Position numbers and translations under genes: made by a program | Notes under the pieces: generated by a model | What the model was told of the DNA's origin: nothing | What the model saw: the letters and a program-made list of their open reading frames with translations, nothing else | Database searches by the model: none | Assembly: GCF_027579695.1 (NCBI RefSeq) | Contig: NC_083571.1 | Span: forward strand, 45,495,390-45,559,389 | From: Neoarius graeffei | Lineage: Eukaryota; Chordata; Actinopteri; Siluriformes; Ariidae | Length of the DNA: 64,000 bases | Reading direction: 5' to 3' | Part shown: one piece after another, positions 30,378 through 39,623 of the stretch | Numbering within the stretch: the stretch's first letter is position 1 | Layout: each line of letters starts with the position of its first letter

Positions 30378-31400
30378 ATGGCACGAACAAAGGAGATTTC
30401 TGAGGACCTCAGAAAAAGTGTTGTTGATGCTCATCAGGTTGGAAAAGGTTATAAAACCATCTCTAAAGAGTTTGGACTCCACTAATCCACAGTCAGACAG
30501 ATTGTGTACAAATGGAGGAAATTCAAGACCATCGTTACCCTCCCCAGGAGTGGTCATCCAACAAAGATCACTCCAAGAGCAAGGCGTGTAATAGTCGGCG
30601 TGGTCACAAAGGATCCCAGGGTAACTTCTAGGCAACTGAAGGCCACTCTCACATTGGCTAATGTTAATGTTCATGAGTCCACCATCAGGAGAACACTGAA
30701 CAACAATGGTGTGCATGGCAGGGTTGCAAGGAGAAAGCCACTGCTCTCCAAAAAGAACATTGCTGCTCGTCTGCAGTTTGCTAAAGATCATGTCAACAAG
30801 CCAGAAGGCTATTGGAAAAATGTTTTGTGGATGGATGAGACCAAAATAGAACTTTTTGGTTTAAATGAGAAGCATTATGTTTGGAGAAAGGAAAGCACTG
30901 CATTCCAGCATAAGAACCTTATCCCATCTGTGAAACATGGTGGGGGTAGTATCATGATTTGGGCCTATTTTGCTGCATCTGGGCCAGGACGGCTTGCCAT
31001 CATTGATGAAACAATGAATTGTGAATTATACCAGTGAATTCTAAAGGAAAATGTCAGGACATCTGTCCATGAATTGAATCTCAAGAGAAGGTGGGTCATG
31101 CAGCAAGACAACGACCTTAAGCACACTAGTCGTTCTACCAAAGAATGGTTAAAGAAGAATAAAGTTAATGTTTTGGAATGGCCAAGTCAAAGTCCTGACC
31201 TTAATCCAATCGAAATGTTGTGGAAGGACCTGAAGCGAGCAGTTCATGTGAGGAAACCCACCAACATCCCAGAGTTGAAGCTGTTCTGTACGGAGGAATG
31301 GGCTAAAATTCCTCCAAGCCGGTGTGCAGGACTGATCAACAGCTACCGGAAACGTTTAGTTGCAGTTATTGCTGCACAAGGGGGTCACACCAGATACTGA
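30378..31400 (+). pseudogene. Tc1-like transposase (family B), two nonsense mutations
   Basis: The start at 30378 opens MARTKEISEDLRKSV. The frame continues through FGLH, where a TAA (30483-30485) replaces the CAA (Gln) present in other copies, then KITPRARRVIV, LWMDETKIELFG (first Asp) and WAYFAASGPG, to a TGA at 31035-31037 replacing CGA (Arg). It finishes with QQDNDLKHTS (second Asp), SPDLNPIEMLW (Glu) and GGHTRY-stop at 31400. Both stops are C-to-T transitions, as expected from deamination of inactive copies. Confidence 0.92.
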
Positions 31401-31792
31401 AAGCAAAGGTTCACATACTTTTGCCACTCGCAGATATGTAATGTTGGATCATTTTCCTCAATAAATAAATGACCAGGTATAATATTTTTGCCTCATTTGT
31501 TTAACTGGGTTCTCTTTATCTACTTTTAGGACTTGTGTGAAAATCTGATGATGTTTTAGGTCATATTTATGCAGAAATATAGAAAATTCTGAAGGGTTCA
31601 CAAACTTTCAAGCACCACTGTAGAATATATTAAATTTTCACTTTCTTAAATAACTGATGGAAAATATTAAACTTTTTCATGTTATTCTAATTGCTTGAGA
31701 TACACCAGTAGTTATACAAAAGCCTGCTTGCTCGTAGGGTAAGTAGCAGCGCATAAGATTGCATTGTATACGAATCAACATATCAGATAATC

Positions 31793-31794
<2 letters not shown>

Positions 31795-31837
<43 letters not shown>
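31795..31837. repeat. (GA)n microsatellite
   Basis: About 20 GA dinucleotides. Confidence 0.97.
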
Positions 31838-31839
<2 letters not shown>

Positions 31840-31894
31840 CACAGGAATGTTCACTAAATATTTGCCTTAGCCTTTTTTTTTCATGCACACACAA

Positions 31895-32175
31895 CTGGAG
31901 TGGTTCAAAAATCAAGAACTTGAATGTGTTTGAATGGCCGAATTAGTGCCCATATCTCAATCCAACTGAAAAACTGTGGCAAAATTGCTGTTCACCTACA
32001 GTCTCCATCCAGTGCGACAGAGCTTGAGTAATCTGGCCAAGAAGAATGGACAAATATATCAGGATCCCAATGTACAAAGCTGATAGACATATCCCAGAAG
32101 AACTGTAGCTGGAATTGCATCCAAAAGAGATTTTAAAAAGTAATAATCTAGAAGGCTGAATATGTATGCAACCAA
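31895..32175 (+). pseudogene. Tc1-like transposase C-terminal fragment
   Basis: The sequence encodes, in a broken frame, NVFEWPN-x-CPYLNPTEKLW, matching the final part of a Tc1 DDE domain, then a degraded tail (CTKLIDISQKNCSW). No terminal repeats were seen nearby. It is closest in style to the element at 54553-56463. Confidence 0.7.
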
Positions 32176-32279
32176 AAATGTTTGCTTTTTTATTTAATTA
32201 ACTCATGACACAATAAAATAAATACTATAATTTCTGGCTGGACCAATGGGCATGCTACTGCTCTGTCCATCACAATATA

Positions 32280-33881
32280 CAACCCCGATTCCAAAAAAGT
32301 TGGGACAAACTGCAAATTGTAAATAAAAACGGAATGCAATAATTTACAAATCTCAAAAACTGATATTGTATTCACAATAGAACATAGACAACATATTAAA
32401 TGTCGAAAGTGAGACATTTTGAAATTTCATGCCAAATATTGGCTCATTTGAAATTTCATGACAACAACACATCTCAAAGTTGGGACAGGGGCAATAAGAG
32501 GCTGGAAAAGTTAAAGGTACAAAAAAGGAACAGCTGGAGGACCAAATTGCAACTCATTAGGTCAACTGGCAATAGGTCATTAACATGACTGGGTATAAAA
32601 AGAGCATCTTGGAGTGGCAGCGGCTCTCAGAAATAAAGATGGGAAGAGGATCACCAATCCCCCTAATTCTGTGCCGACAAATAGTGGAGCAATATCAGAA
32701 AGGAGTTCGACAGTGTAAAATTGCAAAGAGTTTGAACATATCATCATCTACAGTGCATAATATCATCAAAAGATTCAGAGAATCTGGAAGAATCTCTGTG
32801 CGTAAGGGTCAAGGCTGGAAAACCATACTGGGTGCCCGTGATCTTCGGGCCCTTAGACAGCACTGCATCACATACAGGCATGCTTCTGTATTGGAAATCA
32901 CAAAATGGGCTCAGGAATATTTCCAGAGAACATTATCCATGAACACAATTCACCGTGCCATCCGCCGTTGCCAGCTAAAACTCTATAGTTCAAAGAAGAA
33001 GCCGTATCGAAACATGATCCAGAAGCGCAGACGTCTTCTCTGGACCAAGGCTCATTTTAAATGGACTGTGGCAATGTGGAAAACTGTTCTGTGGTCAGAC
33101 GAATCAAAATTTGAAGTTCTTTATGGAAATCAGGGACGCCGTGTCATTCGGACTAAAGAGGAGAAGGACGACCCAAGTTGTTATCAGTGCTCAGTTCAGA
33201 AGCCTGCATCTCTGATGGCATGGGGTTGCATTAGTGCATGTGGCATGGGCAGCTTACACATCTGGAAAGACACCATCAGTGCTGAAAGGTATATCCAGGT
33301 TCTAGAGCAACATATGCTCCCATCCAGATGACGTCTCTTTCAGGGAAGACCTTGCATTTTCCATCATGACAATGCCAAACCACATACTGCATCAATTACA
33401 GCATCATGGCTGCGTAGAAGAAGGGTCCGGGTACTGAACTGGCCAGCCTGCAGTCCAAATCTTTCACCCATAGAAAACATTTGGCGCATCATAAAACGGA
33501 AGATATGACAAAAAAGACCTAAGAGAGTTGAGCAACTAGAATCCTACATTAGACAAGAATGGGTTAACATTCTTATCCCTAAACTTGAGCAACTTGTCTC
33601 CTCAGTCCCCAGACATTTACAGACTGTTGTAAAGAGAAAAGGGGATGTCTCACAGTGGGAAACATGGCCTTGTCCCAACTTTTTTGAGATGTGGTGTTGT
33701 CATGAAATTTAAAATCCCCTAATTTTTCTCTTTAAATAATACATTTTCTCAGTTTAAACATTTGATATGTCATCTATGTTCTATTCTGAATAAAATATGG
33801 AATTTTGAAACTTCCACATCATTGCATTCCGTTTTTATTGACAATTTGTACTTTGTCCCAACTTTTTTGGAATCGGGGTTG
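32280..33881 (+). mobile_element. Tc1-like transposon family A, copy 2
   Basis: Ends CAACCCCGATTCCAAAAAAG and its inverse are intact and flanked by TA (32278-32279, 33882-33883). It is the same family as 28506-30108 in the opposite orientation. Confidence 0.93.
32639..33655 (+). pseudogene. Tc1-family A transposase with a nonsense mutation
   Basis: From [16 protein letters not shown] the frame is open to a TGA at 33329-33331 (CGA in the intact copy), after the first catalytic Asp ([12 protein letters not shown]). Downstream the second Asp (FHHDNAKPHTA, with His-His replacing Gln-Asn) and the Glu (LSPIENIW) are still readable, but a second stop (AAGATATGA, near 33507) follows. It has at least two inactivating changes. 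Confidence 0.9.
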
Positions 33882-33883
33882 TA

Positions 33884-34977
33884 TAAAAATCAAACAAAGA
33901 TAAGACAGGTTCTGATTATTGGATGTGAGGCTCGGAAGAAAAATATACACGTTTATTTAGAGTTCCTGTCTGTAATGACAAATATCATAATCAACAATCA
34001 ATGAGCTGGATTTGACAGTAACTGCGTCAACACTGTCTGCAAAACAGCATGCCAAATCTGTAATATCACAAAGTTTTACCTCTCATTGTTCCTGTGCAGT
34101 CTGAGCAGTTACTAATCTGCACTTATCCATGTTTCTGCAGACTATCATTTCAACCACTCTCTTATCTAGCTAATCATTTTTTTTTAAGTGAACTGAATTG
34201 ATGACCTCTGCAGTCTGGGTTTTGATGACTGTGTGACTAGTACAAAAACTACTGTAAATTCAGTCGGACAGAACTAAAACTTGGTTAATCCACTCCAGGT
34301 GAACTCGGTCTGACCAACTCAACCAGCAAAACAGCAAACTGTTATTATATAGCCAACTCCATCACTCAGTGCACATCAAAATGTTTACTGTGTACCAAAG
34401 AAATAATTAAATGTAATAATATATAAAATCAATATAATCTGTGTGGTATGTTACAAAAATAAACATTTCTCTGATTCCTTTACTTGCAGAATTCAGACAC
34501 CCAGGAATGCAACTTGATTTACTTTCCCACCAGATTAGGATAATTTCAGGCACAGTTTTAAATTACAGCCCATGATTCTTGTAAACAACCTCAAACCCTT
34601 TCTATCTTTGCTTACTTTTTTGCTTGCAGTCAGAATCATGTCTTGCCTGAACTGTTTACTGGGCCAGAACATATAAAGCAAACTGATCTAAAACCTAAAC
34701 CTCGCTTCCACGCCCTGGAACCTAAAAAAACCAAAACAAAATCCAAGAGCATCTAGCGGTTTTCAAGTCATCTCGAAAACCTGGAACATGCGGTGCAAAT
34801 GCCAAGTTTCTCTAATTCGACAGCTAGTTTATGGGCATTTCATCTGAGAAAAAGGACATTTTGAAGAAGATGTAACGTGTGCAGTAATGAACATAAAATA
34901 AAATTCACCTCCCAAAATCTTATGACACTTATTATAGTCTGTGATATAGCTCAATTTTAATAGACAATTTTAATTAT
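33884..34977. other. No gene; contains one block of a diverged duplicated repeat
   Basis: AT-rich. The ~135 bases at 34255-34390 (GACAGAACTAAAACTTGG, GACCAACTCAACCAG, CCAACTCCATCACTCAG) match 36636-36770. The rest shows nothing recognisable. Confidence 0.45.
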
Positions 34978-35347
34978 TATCCATCCATTATCTGTAGCCG
35001 CTTATCCTGCTCTACAGGGTCGCAGGCAAGCTGGAGCCTATCCCAGCTGACTATGGGCAAAAGTTGGGGTACACCCTGGACAAGTCGCCAGGTCATCACA
35101 GGGCTGACACATAGACACAGACAACCATTCACACTCACATTCACACCTACGCTCAATTTAGAGTCACCAGTTAACCTAACCTGCATGTCTTTGGACTGTG
35201 GGGGAAACCGGAGCACCTGGAGGAAACCCACACAGACACGGGGAGAACATGCAAACTCTGCACAGAAAGGCCCTCGTCAGCCACTGGGCTTGAACCCGGA
35301 CCTTCTTGCCGTGAGGTGACAGTGCAAACCACTACACCACTGTGTTG
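34978..35347 (-). mobile_element. SINE family 1 (reverse), near full length
   Basis: Reverse copy from the tail (complement starting ATCCATCCATTATCTG) to the head (CCACTACACCACTGTGTTGCC). The B-box complement reads GGGCTTGAACC. An ATT microsatellite follows. Confidence 0.92.
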
Positions 35348-35349
35348 CC

Positions 35350-35387
<38 letters not shown>
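35348..35387. repeat. (ATT)n microsatellite
   Basis: About 12 ATT trinucleotides, followed by AATTAATT repeats. Confidence 0.95.
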
Positions 35388-35389
<2 letters not shown>

Positions 35390-35399
35390 TAATTAATTT

Positions 35400-37180
35400 T
35401 TATTTTGCCTGTGCTAAAGTTCTTTGCGAAATAGGGAAGACAGAAAAGAGTGTAAATACACAGAATGGATGTCTCATGAGCCAATTTAGGGCACAGTATG
35501 AAAATGCAGTTACTGAAGATGAATGAATGAATCTATGTGCTCCTGGATGTTTGTGTCTCTTGAGGATAAGTGGGCTAAAAAAAATCAGCCATTCTGTCAG
35601 TATTTCTTTATAAAAGGGTTCTGGACAGGCTCTCTGTTTTAAATTTTACTTAACTTTTATTCTATTTTATTCTGCTGTTTTTTTTTCTTTTACTGAACTT
35701 TTACTTCATTTTATTATTTTATTTCTACTATTGTTTAATTCTTATTATTTTTCTTCCCCATTTATTTTATGTAATTTTATTTTCTATTGTTTACTGTTTT
35801 GCTTTTACTTCTGTAAAGCACATTGAACTGCCACTGTGTATGAAATGTGCTATATAAATAAACTTGCCTTGCCTCTTTAATGGTTCATTGAATAACTGAG
35901 GATTTTAGCTTTCAAAGAATGTTTTAAAAACATGGTTTTCCCTTTGAACCCTTTCTGAAACCACTGATAAAGTGTTCTGCATAAAGTCTTTAAGGGTTCC
36001 CCCATAGGCACAACTGAAAGATCCTTACATATGTTGCTTGACGTTATTGGTAAAACCCTGTTTAACAAAATTCTTACTTTTTGGTTAATTATTTACCATG
36101 CAATTAAAAGTCATCATGATAATAAGTCCGGAATAAAACATGACAGTGCATTCTGGGATAAAAACATTACTAACGGGTTGCTGGGATGCCGATACCACCA
36201 TGAAGTTGATTATTTTTTCTGTAGTTGCACATCTAGAAGTGTTTTATTCCTCATACCACAGAAATTTGCCAACAATATTTTTTATGAATTAAAAAATGTC
36301 ACATTTTTTTTTAAATGAATGCATAGTTACATTTAAGGTCATGTAATGTCCAGCAAAAAGTAATTCATGTTATAGCAGCTACAAACAGTCTTTTCCTCAC
36401 CAGCCTTCTCTTACTTAAAGTCAATTTTGTAAAAAAAAAAAAAATGCACTTTGTCATGTTCTGAAGAAAGCAGAAAGCACAAAGTTCTATAATGATCATC
36501 CCTGTGGTGGAAAATGTAAATGAACAGTTTTAACTTCTGACTGTTGCAAAGTGCTGACAGCGGAAATTCCTTATCCATTTCAACTGAACAAAACCGAATA
36601 GATGAACTTCTGGGTTTTGCCGACTTCATGTGACCAAATTCAATCTGACAGAAATAAAACTTGGCTAATCCACTCCGGGTGAACCCGCTCTGACCAACTC
36701 AGCTCAGACTGCAACCATATCTTATATAATCAACTCCATCAGCCAATACACATCAAAACGTCTAGGACATTTTCTTAAAAACACTAAGACTCTTTCCATT
36801 AATGATAAAAAAATATCCTTACATAATATAGAACAAATTATACATTTTCTTTGCTTAATAGCATTTTTAACTCTTTGCTCTTAGTCTTGTATTATGTGGC
36901 TTGTTTGCCACACTTGCCTCTGTGTATGTTGTTTCTAATGAAACGATTATGTACTAGAATGAGCGCATTAATATAAACCTACGATTTAAATTAAAGCTGT
37001 AAATATTGTCAGAGCTGCTGTTGTAGAAGATTAATCAACAGTATCTGAGAATTCAACACCACAGTGGTATAAAAATTAACATAGGACAGAAATATTCGAT
37101 TCGATTTTATTTGTACTACACTTTTAACAACAGACACTGTCACAAAGTAGCGTTACAGAAATCTGGATGTAGATTTATAT
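35400..37180. repeat. Intergenic; part of a dispersed unknown repeat at ~36330-37080
   Basis: No gene is recognisable. The stretch 36360-37080 shares ordered blocks with 46735-47170 (TTATAGCAGCTACAAAC / TAAAGCAGCTATAAAAAGC; TAGAATGAGCGCATTA / TAGAATGACCGCATTA; GAGAATTCAACACCACAGTG / AAGAATTCAACAGTGCTGTG) and with 34255-34390, so it is a diverged dispersed repeat of unknown class. Confidence 0.5.
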
Positions 37181-37291
37181 TTAGATCACTAATAAGCAAA
37201 TTTAGACACCTTATCTAGTAATTATGAGTGAAGAAAACATATTGGAATTATGAGATCAGGATCTCGTAATTATGAGAAAAGGTAAGGGAGC

Positions 37292-37621
37292 CTACTTATC
37301 AGTCATCACTGACCTAGGGCTACAGGATAAGACAGTGGGTAATGATGACACTACTGCATTTATTATTTTTATTAGTTCCTCCGATCCCTGGGGGGGACAA
37401 AGGGTGGCAGGTCCTCTCCATCGTCTTCTATCTTGGGCAGCATTGTTTCCTTCTTCCCATGTGAGTCCCCTTGCTGCCAAGTCCTCTCTAAACATTGACC
37501 TCCATGTTGTCTTAGGTCTGCCCCTCCTGTGTCTTCCATCTGTCGGTGACCAGTGTATTGCTTGCTTCGCCAACCTTTTGTTGTCCAGTCTAAGTACCCG
37601 TATATGCCCGGCAAACCTCAT
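37292..37621 (-). pseudogene. Non-LTR retrotransposon C-terminal tail
   Basis: On the minus strand MRFAGHIRVLRLDNKRLAKQ, HRRGRPKTTWRSMFREDLAA and RRRWRGPATLCPPQGSEE form the conserved tail seen after the reverse transcriptase in many animal LINEs (RFxGHxxR … RRGRPKxTWR … DRxxWR). Only this 3' end is present; the RT is absent, so it is a 5'-truncated insertion. Confidence 0.75.
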
Positions 37622-37872
37622 TCTGCATTGTTCTACTGTTACACTTAGCGGTTGTTGTCCAGTTCTTGCTAGTATTTCATCATTTCTGATTCTGTCTCTG
37701 TATGTGATCTTCAGTATTTTTGATCTACTTTTATTTCCTTCTCAGTCTGAGACACTGGGAAATAGTGAGTGAGTGATATTTTTTGTATGCCATGTCAGCA
37801 CCTCAGCTATTTCATTGCAAGAGCATTTCTAGAAGGTATTATAATTTCTTCATAAATAAATAATTAAAACAA

Positions 37873-37874
37873 AT

Positions 37875-37951
<77 letters not shown>
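37873..37951. repeat. (TAGA)n microsatellite
   Basis: About 19 uninterrupted tetranucleotides; likely polymorphic. Confidence 0.98.
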
Positions 37952-37952
<1 letters not shown>

Positions 37953-38266
37953 TGCTTCAGATATGCATGTGATAAAAATTCTAAAACTTTTTGTGGTGGC
38001 ATTTTGTTAAAAACATCCAATGTAATTTGAGAATAAAATCATTCTCTTGTGGCATTTAGACCAGGATATCAAAGTAAAAATGCTTGATAGTCAGAGATAT
38101 CCTACTGAAATGGCATGATGGTAGTTCTTCACCCTTAAATAAAAAACATGGGTGAGCCTTGAATGATTAATACGACGCCTGGTATACACCACTTGGTCAT
38201 ATCTGGTTCAAAATGCACTGGGAAATAGTAATGTTATTTAATGTGGATGGCATTGATATTAGTATA

Positions 38267-38830
38267 TCAACATATTGGCTCATTTGAAATTTCATGACAG
38301 CAACACATCTCAAAAAAGTTGGGACGGGGCAATAAGAGGCTGGAAAAGTTAAAGGTACCAAAAAGGAACAGCTGGAGGACCAAATTGCAACTCATTAGGT
38401 CAATTGGCAATAGGTCATTAACATGACTGGGTATAAAAAGAGCATCTTGGAGTGGCAGCGGCTCTCAGAAGTAAAGATGGGAAGAGGATCACCAATCCCC
38501 CTAATATATTTGGACTGTGGGGGAAACCGGAGCACCCGGAGGAAACCCACGTGGACATGGGGAGAACATGCAAACTCCACACAGAAAGGCCCTCGCCGGC
38601 CCCGGGGCTCGAACCCGGACCTTCTTGCTGTGAGGCGACAGCGCTAACCACTACACCACCGTGCCGCCAATAAATAAATGACCAAGTATAATATTTTTGT
38701 CTCATTTGTTTAACTGGGTTCTCTTTATCTACTTTTAGGACTTGTGTGAAAATCTGATGTTTTAGGTCATATTTATGCAGAAATATAGAAAATTCTAAAG
38801 GGTGCACAAACTTTCAAGCACCACTGTAGC
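38267..38830. mobile_element. Mosaic of Tc1-A 5' end, SINE head (reverse) and Tc1-B 3' end
   Basis: 38267-38505 matches the left part of Tc1 family A, including [20 protein letters not shown] and the first residues of the transposase. It joins at 38505 to a reverse SINE (38506-38668) that has its head but lacks its 3' half. The SINE then joins the 3' end of Tc1 family B (38669-38828, ending TTTCAAGCACCACTGTA). Deletion or recombination between repeats is the likely origin. Confidence 0.85.
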
Positions 38831-39441
38831 TGATGTGTTTAAAGTCTTCCTTTTTCTTCACGACAGTGTCTGTTGTTTAAAGCGCTGTACAAGTTAACTG
38901 ACTGACAGTTGCTTCCACAAAGACATGTTCGACATAACCATAGCAACGCCCACTACCGTCTCCATGGAGACCTGAAAGAAACGCCCACCAGTGTGGAGCA
39001 GAGACAGGGTAGCAGTGCGGCTGTGCATCATAATAATAATAATAATAATAATAATGGGTAGGGACGGTCGTTAGTGTGTTGCGCTGTGCTGTGTGTGTGT
39101 GTGTGAGCATCCTGTGGAGCGTCTGTGCGTTGCGCAGTAAAGCCCCGCCATACCGGAGGGACCCGTGCAGGGCGTGGCTGAGAGAGAGAGAGAGAGAGAG
39201 AGAGAGCTCATCTCTGCGGTGGTGATCCCGGGTTGAGTCCACCTGTCTTTACACGCGGGATTTTCCCGCTGATTCTCCATCAGAGAGAGAGAGAGGAGAC
39301 CGAGGGAGCGAGCGCGCGCGCCACAGTCTCACCGAAAAACACGGGGGGTTCACGCGCGCGCACGGCTTTCTCCCCAGCCCAGCTCCGGTTCATGAGCGGG
39401 GACATCGCGCGCGCGGGTCGGAATCCGGCTGACTCGTTCCC
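38831..39441 (+). promoter_or_regulatory. lgi1 upstream region and 5' leader, CpG-rich near exon 1
   Basis: Position is inferred from the start codon at 39442. Noteworthy elements are a perfect 14-bp palindrome GTCTCCATGGAGAC (38958-38971) close to CATAGCAACG, resembling an RFX X-box; an ATA microsatellite (39028-39055); a GT run (39092-39105); a GA run (39180-39207); and GCGCGC blocks (39309-39420). No TATA box is evident. CpG density rises sharply from about 39290 through exon 1, typical of a neuronal CpG-island promoter. Confidence 0.55.
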
Positions 39442-39623
39442 ATGGCGCTGGTTAGCGCGCGCCGCTTTCGCCTGCTGTGCTGCGTTGTGGCGCTCGCGCT
39501 GCTGGCTGAAGGCAGGAGGCGGACGATGCGCTGCCCCGCGAGCTGCACGTGCGCCAAAGACACCGCGCTGTGCTCGAGCAGCGCCTCCATTCCGCGCGGC
39601 TTCCCTCCTGACGTCATCTCACT
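39442..39623 (+). CDS. lgi1: lgi1 exon 1: signal peptide and LRRNT
   Basis: Encodes residues 1-60 plus two bases. The donor is CATCTCACT/GTAAGT. The ATG at 39442 lies in CCATGG, a good initiation context, and gives a hydrophobic signal core. Confidence 0.94.

Larger units (their letters stand above)
28408..31620 (+). mobile_element. Tc1-like transposon family B, copy 2, with a family A element nested in its left end
   Basis: The left end AGTGGTGCTTGAAAGTTTG and its exact inverse at 31598-31620 (CAAACTTTCAAGCACCACTG) are the terminal inverted repeats, with TA outside. The complete family A element (28506-30108) sits in the left subterminal region at a TA. The element also has the internal leader and transposase of the family. 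Confidence 0.92.

Noticed and set aside
37872-37951. Possible CRISPR-like or regulatory array at the TAGA repeats
   Set aside because: A plain tetranucleotide microsatellite without spacers.
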